The position numbers were made by a program, and so were the translations under genes. The notes beneath the pieces were generated by a model that was not told the DNA's origin, ran no database searches, and saw only the letters and a list, made by a program, of their open reading frames with translations. DNA of 64,000 bases from Xylocopa sonorina (lineage: Eukaryota; Arthropoda; Insecta; Hymenoptera; Apidae). The stretch lies in the NCBI RefSeq assembly GCF_050948175.1, contig NC_135199.1, forward strand, positions 9,180,501-9,244,500, in the 5' to 3' direction. Shown piece after piece: positions 22,261-33,911 of this stretch (its first letter is position 1; each line of letters opens with the position of its first letter).

Positions 22261-25200
22261 AGCTGGTACCGCTGGCAGGGAGCGAAATCTTAATCATCGT
22301 AAACGGCCGGGAGACAGCGTCGAGCGGAACGCGGCTTTCAAACAAACGCCGCGATGATTCTGCAATAAAGAGGCTCGTCAACGGGCCGCCGCCCTTGCGG
22401 CCTTATCTCTTTATTTTCTCCTCGTAATTTATAACTTCGTTACGCGTACGAGCGTACACGGCCGGGCGGGCACGGCTGATCGAAATCTGAAACGAACCGG
22501 CGCGGGGATCACCTGTTCGCCGCCGTTTGCGCGCCGCCATTGTTCATCCCCTCGTGAAAAATGTCGAGGCGATCGCGGGTGGAAACATTTAGGGCGGCGG
22601 AGACGTCGCGGCAATTAAGCAAGCACTGATACGGACGTTACGCTCCCCCGGATCGAAGCGCCTCGATCGAGAGATCTTAAAAGCGTTTCAGGCCACCACC
22701 TGCTCGATCTGCATAATGAGAGCCGTCCATTAGCCTCCGTGGATCGAGCGTACCGCGGTATCGGGGACGGCATTGCGTTCGGGTCTTGTCGGCCGTCTCA
22801 AATAATAATTATCGATTACTCTTATCCAGGCGCACCGGATTACTTTGTAGCCGAATCGGTGTCGATCCCGATTTCAAGCGTCGCTGGATCTCTCGATCCG
22901 CGTGTGTCGCGCGTTCCGGGTTCGAGCGCTATCTTAATGGCCCGCGGAATCGGTATGTAAAATCGGATACGAGGGTAATTAAGGTAAGTGGCCAGTGGAT
23001 GGGGATTGACGAGAGAGCCAGAAACTCCGCGTCAGCTTGTCGAAGCTAATTTTATATTTACCGCGCTTCGGTATATTTCGCTCGACACACGTCCATTAGC
23101 CAGCTCGCGAAAGTTTGGCGAGAAGCGTATCTTTGCACGCGGAACATATCGGACGCACGTAGCCTGTCTAATGTCAATTACGGACCCTTTGGGTGTTCGT
23201 TGACTTCCGCAACTACCCCTGTGAAATTGAAAAGTATTTCTAAACGAGGGGGAGTATCGCGTTAGAAACAAGGTCGCGCAACTTGCACCAGGAATTGATA
23301 GCAATTCGCGTACCAATGGCAAGAAACTCCATCATCGTCCGTCCGGTTTATTCCCAGGGCTTCTTATAATTTCTCTCCTCCGTTTCTGCCGGTAAATCAA
23401 CCGACGCGCAGGACGGTTGCGTTACACCTCAAGTGGACGACCTCATTACTTCTTTACACGGACCTGCTTCAATGTTCCACGGTGATGCACACGCGAGCCG
23501 AAAACCTTATCCATATTGTACCGCCAGGTCCTCTGAATGTTTGAAAAAGTTTATGTCACGCGCGGCTGCTGCCTCCTCCTCTCCGCCGAGCGAGACGTCG
23601 CGGCATGTATTATTTGCGTGCCCCAACGATGCAATTCGTAGATTGCATTTTAATCGCGCGAGAAAGGAGAACGGAAAAATGCCCGCGCGGTTGAACAAGG
23701 GGAAACGGTTCGGGCAAAACACGCTGGTGGATTTCTTAACGCGCTGGGGCACGTAGAATGGTGCCGTTTCTGGTCAGACAGTAGGTTCCGACTTGTCGCA
23801 TTACCATAATCCGGCTTAATCTACTTGCCTCCATAATGCAGACCTCGCGAGGCCGTCCACTTGCCGGTCGACGGAAAAATCTACGGGGCGACTGAATAAT
23901 CTACCTGAACGAGGCAAGTGTATCCCGTTGGATTGAATTATTCCGTCCCGCGAACGGGTTTCAATGGCGCTATTAAGGCGCGGACACGTCGAGCGAGGCG
24001 CTAAGAAGGTGAACCTCTCGGAGTAACGATCCGCGGATGTGTACAGTGTAAAGTATTTCGGTCCTCCAAAGTTCCGATCCGGTATCGGGTTCGATATCGC
24101 GCGCGAACATTTTCACGCCAACGAAGCACGTGTCAATACAAACGAACGTAGAGCGCGAGAAGACGGAGAAACAGAAATTGTCGCGCGAGACGAAAGTTAA
24201 TTCGGTCAAGTTGATCGATAAATATAGAAAAATTGCATCGAAACGGGGCCATTTAACGAGCCCATAAATTCCCTTTTAAAACGGTCCCGCCGTCCCTCGC
24301 AAGGCGTCGCTCGTCCCGTTCAATTTCACGGAAAATCCAGGCGTCTCGTAACTTTCCTCCCGGCGAGACAACACTCCCACCTCCGTCGCTGCATCCTCGC
24401 AGCCCTCGAACCCGTTCCTCCGGTCCGCCTCTTTTTTCTATTCGCGTCGCGCAATTATTGCATCAGGTGTTGGCCGCGCTCGCGCGTTCCTCGAGAGTGC
24501 ACGCGGAGGTAGCTCTGAAAGGGCGGAAAGGAGGGTGGGTTGGGGGTTGCCACGAGCAGCTGGTCGAGGGGTGGCATTGTCGCGCAGCGGCGAGGAGATC
24601 GATCGATCGATCGACGCGGAACACCGGCTCGCAGAGCGAGTAGGCCTTCCATTAGCTTTCATTTGTTTGGACAGCCGGTCCCGTGTCTCGATCTTAAGAG
24701 GGATCGACCGAAAGGGGTGGCCAGAGGAAGGGGGAGGCGATGGTTCCGTGGGGAGAGTTTGTTTTCTATCGATACGGCGGACGATCGAAGTCTTGCTAGG
24801 AAGTCCCGATTAGCATCGTGGATTCGACTCGCTTTGAATCGCTCCTCGACCCCCGCCACCCTCCGCTGCTTCTTCTATTTAGTCGATTGCCTGTCCCGCG
24901 ACCACTTCGCCTATTATTTCGCCGGATCGAAGGCGGTCTCTGTTTCCCGCGTGGGATTCTGTGGATACGTGGGATCGCGGAGTAGCTGACAGTGGCTGAG
25001 TAACGTTGATAATGGGGTTCAGAAAATTTCACCGCTGATCGAGGATTAACCTGTTGGCCGTGCTCGTGGGTGTGAAACGAATTTACTCGTCAGGGACATT
25101 GTGGATGTCTCGATCGTGGGATAAGATCGTTTATTTCGAGACCTGATACTTATATCGCTTCGTTTCACGCATACGCGAGAGGCGTATGGAGTATTATTAA

Positions 25201-28200
25201 TTGTTGGAGAGCTATTAAGGCAATCGTCCGCGGCGTTCGACGTTGGGTACCAGCGTTATTCTTGTTCCGATGCGCGGAAATTACCAAGATCATTTGCACT
25301 ACAAAGTATAAGCTCATTTAACTCATTTGCCAGGAGGGAAGCTTGCCAAAAAGCATCCCGGTAGTACGAGCACACGGTAATCTTGATTATACTTCACACG
25401 GACGGCGTAGCTTGCGCCTGTTTCCGTGATACCTCCCAACCTGTACCGTCTTGCAATTACGCAATTATTGCGACTAGTTAAGGTTGCACAAGAACCAGAA
25501 GAAAAGGCTTTGCTTCGCCAGATTAATTCCTTGGGAAAGTCTCTTAGCTCCGCGAAGAGAAATTACGCGGGGCAATAATATTTACGCGGACGCCAAATTA
25601 CTTTCTTATCTCTTTTCATATTTTTATACGATCTCAGAAAAATTGTTTTCCACGTCCCTCTTCTGATACCGATTCATTGTACCCAACGCGACGATCCTCG
25701 CTATAAAAAGCGACGCGTACGCGTCTCATCCTCCGAGTCCTCGAAATAACACGCTTCGACTCCTTACTTGCTCTCTTTACAAGTGATCCGCGTACCGTGA
25801 CACCGTAAAGACACGCAACCAGCGCTGAACATCGCTCTAAACAGAGGCATCGATTCGAAACGAGCCACCCAGTACGTCGACCGAACGGTCCCTCGGTCCG
25901 GCCATTAACCCAAATTAGTCTTGCAAGTGTCTGCTGCCTTTTCGATTAAGCTCGAAAAGAATTGGTCAGAAACACGGCGCACGATTTTTCCTCGCTCGCT
26001 GGGAAGAGCCTCGAACTCGTCGACGTCCCGCGAAGAAATCGTTGGATAGTCCGCGGAATCGACGATCCCCGCTTGAAGGGCGATCGATGTCGCGCGTGCC
26101 AACGCAGGGATAAAGCTGTCGCGCGAGGCAGACGGTTCACCCCGGTTAGCTGGAGTTTGTCGATCGGTTAGGGCGGCGCGGTTAAGTGGTTAACGCTGCC
26201 GCGAGATTACAGAATGGGAGCCACGATTTAAGAGCTGTCGTTCGCCGTTAAGATGTTTTCATTAGCGCGCCGCGCGAGCGTGTAAATCAGCTCGCGTCGG
26301 CTAATCGACCAGCCCGGTTAAACGATTTTTATATCGTCTCGCTCGATGCTCGTAGACTCCCCTTTTGTTCGCGATCGTTTTTATCCTGGCCCTCGCGCGA
26401 TTACTAAATTATCGTGCGCGTTTCGTCGCACGTAACGATCTCGCGTACCCGTTGCACGCACGTTTTCGTAATCCGCGACGGTCGTTCGCGATCCGCGGGC
26501 CGATTAGATCCGCAAGTGGGCGTGCTCGGGACTTTCATCGATCTACCGAGCGTAGACGGAAAACGCCTTCGACGTAAATCGCGGCTGATTGAATCCAACG
26601 GTCCGCAATTAATTAGCGAAACGATCCGAGCAACGCGAGCACGGGATCGATATAATTCTCCCTCCGCTTGGTGCCTCCCCTGGCTGTTTACAGATCGTAC
26701 GTGTAATCGCGCGGCGCCCTTGTTCTTCGATTTGCTCGAGTTTGCAGGCGGAAAAACTTAGCAGATTAAATCGTAGTCCGCTGGCGTTTTTCATCAGCGT
26801 CGCTGGTATTATTATTAATAGCCAACTTCGATCTGGCACATTTGTTATCATCGAAACGATAAATAAAACCGGGACACGCCTACTGTTATAATTAATCCAT
26901 CCCCCTTCGATCGCCTCGATTAATCGATCGGAGTTTCCTCGCCTCCCCGCCGATCTCGCCGCGTTTATATTTCTATCGCGAGGGCAATTCGAACCGGTAA
27001 AGAAGATGAACATCGTCTCTCGCAAGCTGTGATTTTCTCCTTGTATATTATTAATTCCGAAATACCACCAATCTTCCTCAGAATGTATATTAATTCTAAC
27101 AACAAAACCGTAGAACGCTGATATTTCCACGTGGGGTTCACCGTTACACGGGGTTAATCGAAAATTCACGACTCGTTCCACGTTCGACAAGATAAGTGTT
27201 AATTCGCGGACCACGAGTCGACTTGCGAATGATCCCTCACGCTCGATGACAACTTCCGTCCCATCGATCGACGAACGCGGTCCTCCAAGTGACCACGCGG
27301 ATCGCTGGAGGAATCGATTCGACCGCGATATTCGCGGGTCGCTCGACGCGACGAGGATAAAGGTTCGTCCAGCGTCGGCATTCGTTCCGCGGCGGTAAAG
27401 TAAGCTTGTTACGAGCGCGTTATCCCGGCTGGCGTGCAAATACACCGCGAGGATAATAGAAACATCGGCTGGTTAATAACGGGACGGCGATAGCGCCGGA
27501 GACAGGGCCATTTTCCCTGGTAAATGGCCTGGCGGATGTTAGGCCTGCTCGACGGCCACCCCGCGCCCTACACTCCCAAGGATGAACACGCCAGGTAGAC
27601 ACGGCCCTGAGGCAACACCGGCGGACCGCTGATAAGCATTCAGATTAGCGTGACGCCTCGAATGTGTTTACGTTTAATTACGCTAAGAGTCTCCATTAGG
27701 CTGGACCGCTGCCAGCTTCAATTCGGAGACCGGTCCGTTTTACCGTGAGCGTAGGTGCGCCCACTTAACTTCTTTTCTCCCCCCGCTCGCCTATCCGTTT
27801 TCACCGCGCGTCTCGTCCGTGTCCGCCTGTCGTTCCATTCGTAGCCACGCGTGCGGTACCCGTCAGATTTCTATACTTCCCCCTTTGGTTCGCTCCGTCC
27901 TCTTTCGAGATGCACGGCTGTGCGTTTTTGTCATTCGTTACGAGGGAAACCAGCGCGCTGATTCTTCCGCGCGCAGCTCCCCGCCCACACGCGAGCGTCC
28001 TTTCTCTACCGTCGATTTTAATGGGGAAGCGCAAATTGCTCGAGAGCATCCGTCCCCTCTTACGGGACGATAGAGGCTGTCGTAGGGACGGCGGATACTC
28101 TCCTCTCCGGGCTATCGACGATCTTCGAACGACAGTCGAGCTGTTGCTGAAACGCGCTGCTTTTTCGCTATCTTAATGGCGATCGATCCCGCTTAACGCC

Positions 28201-28840
28201 GCCTCGCTGACAAGCGCGGCCACGCGTCCAACCGCGTCCCATCGCGAGCGTCCGCGATCGACGTCCCGTACCCACCGCGATACCAGCCCGATTCTTGCGT
28301 CAGCTAATGGGACTGGTCGCGGACGCTTGACAAGTTGGTGGCTCGTCTAATTGAAAACTGCCACTTCGTTCCTCGTTAGGACGGATATTACGGATCCCTC
28401 TCGATCGGCGGAGTTCATTTTTCATCGACGTCGAACACTTCGAGTAGGGAGAATAAAACCGAATCGCGCCTTTCACCGTTCAATTCCCCGGGTCTCTATC
28501 TTTACAATACTCGACGCCATCGAGGTTCTCCAGGCACAAGCGTCGAAACACTCTCCCCTTCCCTGTTTCTTCGAATAATTTATCCCGTCCTTAAAATCGT
28601 CGCAGGATTTTTCAGAACTTTCCACGCGTCGATATACCACCGGTGGAACTATAAACGTCAGTGTCACGGGCTAATAATAGCCAGGCGGCGAGGTTTCCCA
28701 GCAAATCTCGAGGATCCAGAGATTCACCCTTGGGAGCGATATCCATAACTTGCGTTCGCACCGCGTGCACACTTAAGCGAGGCTACTCGTTTGCACAGTT
28801 TGTAGCATCGATACGTTCGAGCGGGGGACAGATGACCTAG

Positions 28841-29220
28841 CAACAGCCCGAGGAGCGCGCGTAGGCCCTCTCGCCAAACGGAAGGGAGGGACGCGCGCCG
28901 TGGCAGAAGAAGAAGAAGAAGCGCCGCCGCGGAGTTAAAAGGGGGTGCCGGAGGGAGAGAGTTGGTGGAATTTAAAAGCGCTTTTAGCTTTTAGCCTGGC
29001 CGATACTGCTAAGAAAACGTTTTAGCGGATTTCATTTGCTCGTCGCCGCGCTCCGCGCGTGCTGGCCTCCCGAGACGATGGATCTCGGAAGACGGGAAGG
29101 GTTGGGGCGGGCGGACGCCGGCGCGCCCCGCTAAAGGGTGAGAAAAAGAGGCCGCGCCGCTGCGGTGGCTGCTCCTCCGAGGGACGTCCGCAACACCGGT
29201 TATTAAGTAGATGCTACATC
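28841..29220. other. CpG- and purine-rich block
   Basis: It contains (GAA)5 at about 28906-28920, a TAAAAGCGCTTTTA palindrome (28973-28986) next to a doubled GCTTTTA, and GC-dense sequence at 29040-29180. It could be a regulatory element. No transcript signal is clear. Confidence 0.35.
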
Positions 29221-31385
29221 GGTGGATGAATATTTAAGACGTTCAACAAGTTGCGGATTTTTCTTTAATCAGCCTTTAAACCGCCCTCCAACCGCGCGCC
29301 ACTTACTCGAATTATGGCGGCGGACGCTCTCCGGGCGGAAAGATTCGAGGAATCTGGCTGGCTTTGTACAGTGGCGATGTTGGTGCGTTTCGTTGGACAG
29401 AGGCGGGTGGATTTGTTTTGTCATCGATGGGAAGTTTTTTTTTTTTTAATTCGTCGATTGGGCAGAATGATTCTGTTTATCGATGGTATCGTTCTCTGGG
29501 GTGCTTCGAAATGTTTAAAGGATTTGAGAGGAGAAGAACGAAGATGTCGCGTGAAACTTTTTTCGAAAATTCAGATTTCGTAATGTTTGAAGTTGGCACG
29601 AGCAACCGTGGCCGTGGTGAAGCACCTCGTTTCACTTTGTCCCATCGCTGAATAAAGAAGTGTAAAGCGGACGGAGGTGCGCGTTACGTGCCGTTAAATG
29701 CGAGCGGATTAACTTTAAACTGAATTCACTCGAAACTTTATGCTTATAACCTAACTCTTTCGTTCTACCGGGCTCTCGTTTGTTTTTTCACGGTTTTAAG
29801 CGGAGCCTGAGTGTTTCGCATACTTTGCGGAGGCCTGCGGAAACAATTTCATTCGTCTGTCGCAACCATTGTTTTATAGACGACTCGTCGTATCGCTTCT
29901 CTTGCGTCTGTATTTATTTATCGCACGATTTCTCCCATCGTTCGTATCAACGTGGTGAATCACGTCGAGACCGTGCGATATTTTCAGCGTTTTATCTGAA
30001 AAATGCTAACTGGCAGTTAATTTTCACCTGAACGGGCTCCCTTAAAGTACGGAATTAATATTGCAGCTCGGATTGAATTTTTAATTACTTCAATAGGGAA
30101 AATGAAACGTAGGTACACGCTTCCATTTAAACCATGATTACTAATGGAAACGGAAGTTCTCGCCGTCGGGTCTCGCCGGGGCTCACTTTTTCCGAAGTTT
30201 CTAATTATTATATCACAAAGCCCGATCGCAATCAATCGACAGACTCGTCAAAGTTAGTTAGCTACTTATTATAAATTGTTCGCTACAGTACGCGGCTAAT
30301 AGCTGGCCGCTCGATCACGCCGGTAAGTTAGTTTTAACTTCAATCCGGGTTAACGAAGGTTGAAACGTCCGTTCTACCGCCGAAGGAGAAGACGTGATTG
30401 CGCCATTTATTCTGTATTTAATATCGTCCTAAAGAGAAAAAGGCTCGCGGGAAAATAACGCGATTCGTTTCAATCAACCGTTCTAATCTGTATTCCGCTC
30501 CTATCGAGACATTAAGAGGGCTAGAAAAGCAGCGTAACACAAGTTATGAGACCCCAACGATCTACAATCCCATGTTCTTCGAGATCTTAGCGTGATCACA
30601 GTCGTCGCCACCCCTCTCGAGTCCAACCAGACAACCACCGCACAGAGCCAACGAAAGGTGGTGAAATTCTGGAGCGTGCATCTAGAAAGCAAATCCCACC
30701 CCCTCGGCGTAGCTAGCAGTGATTTAAATATGGCTCGCGTCGGTCGGATCGATCGATCTCTCGTCCATCTGTCGGATTGGTTCGTGGCAACGGATACGTC
30801 GATGGACAATCGGCAAGAATGAAGTTTTATTCGCCCAGTGTATTACTCTTGACGAGATGGTGCCGCCTTTGTGTCAGGAGTGCGGGCGAACGACGAATTC
30901 GGGGTTGGCTGCCAACGAGAGGTCCGCGGAACACTCGAAATCCTGGGGGCGAACAGTTTCTTCTCGATACCCGTGGGCTAGAAGCAAACAAGATTCTTTA
31001 TAGTGGACGTTCTCACAGGAGTGCACCCTTTCCCTCTGATCCTTGCACCCTCCGCCTTGACCATTGCGTTGTACCTTTGAGGTACCGCGAACTTCGTTTA
31101 TACGTTACTCTGATCGTCTTCGTCCTCTTTTCTGTTAGAGTCTTGCGTGTACGAGACGAGATAATATGTACAGAGTGTGCGCAGGAACACACGGTGATGT
31201 ACTTGCTTTTTTTTTTATAGAACTTGTTTCGAGGAGACGTGTCTCTAAATTTGGGAGCTCTGTGTTGATAAGAAATACGAGAACTCGATTGTCTATGTAT
31301 AGGTACAATCTTGGACCGTCTACGTATTTCAGAAACACCACCATTTTCCAGTACCACTTTCCTTTCCATTCCTCTTCCATCTATC

Positions 31386-31388
<3 letters not shown>

Positions 31389-31422
<34 letters not shown>
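31389..31422. repeat. (CT)17 microsatellite
   Basis: 34 bp of pure CT, followed within 100 bp by CG/CA alternating sequence. Confidence 0.95.
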
Positions 31423-31427
<5 letters not shown>

Positions 31428-31512
31428 TCCATACACGTTGTATTCGGCCCGCTCGCATGCTACGTCGCGTGCACACGTACACACGTATACGTGGCCCACC
31501 ATCGCTGAATGG

Positions 31513-31534
31513 ACGCGCGCACACACGCGCGCGT
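31513..31534. repeat. 22-bp alternating CG/CA tract
   Basis: ACGCGCGCACACACGCGCGC followed by GT alternates strictly. It is preceded by several ACACGTACACACGTATACGTG words (about 31472-31492). A Z-DNA candidate downstream of the (CT)17 at 31389. Confidence 0.65.
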
Positions 31535-31670
31535 TGTTTGCGCGCGGCCGCAACAGCTAGCCAAAGTAAAGTAAGCTTTTAGCGGAGTGGCTGATTTATC
31601 AATGTATTTATTCCGAGATATTGAATTCATCTAGTTAAGTAGTGCTACCAGGGCTGGTCGACCGTGCAAT

Positions 31671-31684
31671 CTCTCTCTCTCTCT
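31671..31684. repeat. Short (CT)7
   Basis: Fourteen bases of CT, then CCCTTTCTCCCTCC. Minor microsatellite. Confidence 0.75.
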
Positions 31685-33663
31685 CCCTTTCTCCCTCCCT
31701 CTCTTTCTATAGCTATTTTCACTTATAGCTATAGCACGTCTCTCGCGTCTTTCTCACGTCCTCGAATCATTCTCGCGAGCCACCGCTCCAAATTTTCTTT
31801 CCGCAAGGTCGTCCGTGGAATCGACACTTCTGAAACTTACGAAGCTTCATTTCTTAGAGATTTATGGGTTTTATTTTAGAACGAGAGGGAAAGCGTACTC
31901 TGTGCCAGCTTTCGTTTGCGAAAACGCCTAAATTACTAACATACGATAATCCAAGTCTCCACGCGAATCCACCCTTAACGTCAGCATTTTCAATCAACGA
32001 AGTATGCATTTTGACACGAAAAATTCTCCACCTATCTTACACCTAGGACGCGCGATTCTCCATCACGAGGCAAAGTTTCGGTCGGACGGCCACCCATTCG
32101 AAATTACTTCCCCCAAAAGGGGGAGATACAGGCGTAGGCGTACGGTTCGCGAGGACGAGGGGGGGTAGGCGACTTATTGGAATTTTTGTCCCGCGAAACT
32201 GGGACGAACCCTGCAGTCTAGTTTACAAATAAGCTTCGAGCGGCTTTGTACGCGCGCCCTGTGTCCCCCGTCGTCCGCGTCCGGGGGTTGTTCACACGGT
32301 CCACCCTGACGGCGACCCGTGGCCCGGCAACGATTTCGATCGCCGCGCCGTCTTCGTTGTTTATTCGCGTCCGCGTGTTATTTCGAAACGGCTACGCGAT
32401 CGGGTCACTCGTGGCGAAGTTTTGTAATTCAATCCGACGGGGTAACGTGCACACACGAGTGGCCAGCTCGAAATTTCGCTTCGGCTCTGCGCCGGACATT
32501 AAGTGCCATACAGGCGAGCTTTTTACTTGAAACGTTTCCGTGGCAATGCGACTGCGAGATTAAATGCGGCTCGTTACGACCGCTCTCGAGAGTCGCGGAA
32601 GATTTTTCTTTTTTTTTTTTCGCATGGACGTATCCGAAGGGAGAGACGAAGGGGGTGGGAATTGAAATGATACTTCGAGTGTGTACAGTACGCTCAGAAA
32701 ATTTTCGAAACATGATTGTAGTTCAATATTTAAGCTTTCAATGTAGATAGTCGCATTCCAAAGTCTAGAATCAATCATCTCGATTATAAACCACCCCCAA
32801 AAAATCCTCAAGATATTCTCTGCGAACGCACTCGAGCTGAACGCTAAAAAGAAGCTCGCGCCGCAGACTCGAACCTCCTCGAACTTCCGCGTGTCTTCGA
32901 ACCGGACCGTCAACCCCTTCCCTCCCCCTTAACCATCTCAGTTGTACCGGTAATTAACTTTCAACTCGTTATCGCGACAAACGAAGCAGCAAAAGTGCCG
33001 CTGGTGGATATTGGCCAGCGCGGCGAACGAGGCTGCTTCCTGCCTTAACCGAATCAGCTCGATCCAGCGTTCGCGGTGAGGTGCGTCTTGGCGCGTCGCG
33101 CGATCGATAACCGCGCACCCCTTGGTCCCAACCGTTTTCGCCGGTTTCTTCCCAGCCTGGTAATTGCTGGCCGGGCAATTGTCAGCTGGTTACGCGGCGA
33201 AGGCTGCGGTAATCGGTTCGCGGAACACGCACGAGCCGGTGATGTATCATTAAAACAGGCCCCTCCGCGTCGGCCGTTCTCGTCGTCCTTGTTATTAACG
33301 CCGCGGATAATTGGCGGCCGCTCTTGGGAGGATCGTCGCCGCGCAACTTTGTTAACCGCGGCAGAGAACCGGGCAAACGGAATATTTACATAATTTTAAG
33401 TAGCCGGTAATCGAGCCGTTAATTGGTGGCAGCGCCGTCTCAATCGTGCGGCGGGATCGCGCGGGACGATACGCGAGGCGTCGATGCGGCGCAAACGACC
33501 CGCCGCGAAATTAGTAGCCGGAGCACGAGCCCGGAGCCTGTTGCTTCCTCGCGTATGCACGCCGCTTTCATAAAGCGGTCGTCGCGCTTGTTTGTTGCTC
33601 GATTTCTCGAGTTACGCGTCTCCTACCGGAAAGCTGGTTAATTGGCCGAGATATTCCGATAGT

Positions 33664-33690
33664 TCTCTCTCTCCCTCTCTCTCTCTCTCT
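33664..33690. repeat. Interrupted (CT)n
   Basis: CTCTCTCTCCC followed by CTCTCTCTCTCT. Minor microsatellite. Confidence 0.8.
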
Positions 33691-33899
33691 TACTCTCACT
33701 CTCTGTCCCTTCGAGGGTACGCTCTATTTTTCCTTCGACAGGGATCTTATCGATCTTGACCGTTCGAACAGAAACTGTTTCGCGTGGTTTCGTCACTGAG
33801 TGTCACTTGGTGATGGAATTTGGTGATTCTATATGGACTAGAATTCGCGTACGCATTGATTTCCTCGCAAGGTGAAGGGAAAATAGGGGAAGATTTAAT

Positions 33900-33911
33900 G
33901 CCACTAGTGGC
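33900..33911. promoter_or_regulatory. Palindrome GCCACTAGTGGC with CTCF-like extension
   Basis: A 12-bp perfect palindrome is followed by GCTTGG, giving TAGTGGCGCT, a string close to the insect CTCF core. Against the 14-bp vertebrate-type consensus it lacks one base, so it is a weaker candidate than 17105-17116. The following 200 bp contain repeated GGCCAC, TGGTGG and TTGGCC words. Confidence 0.3.

Larger units (their letters stand above)
17295..28840. other. Non-coding sequence downstream of U6
   Basis: No supported gene. Composition is moderate GC with dense TCGA, CGCG and TTAAT words. The longest minus-strand open frame of the window (26609-27445, 278 codons) lies here; see findings. Short (GATC)4 at 24597-24614. 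No second snRNA, tRNA or 5S gene was found. Confidence 0.55.
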
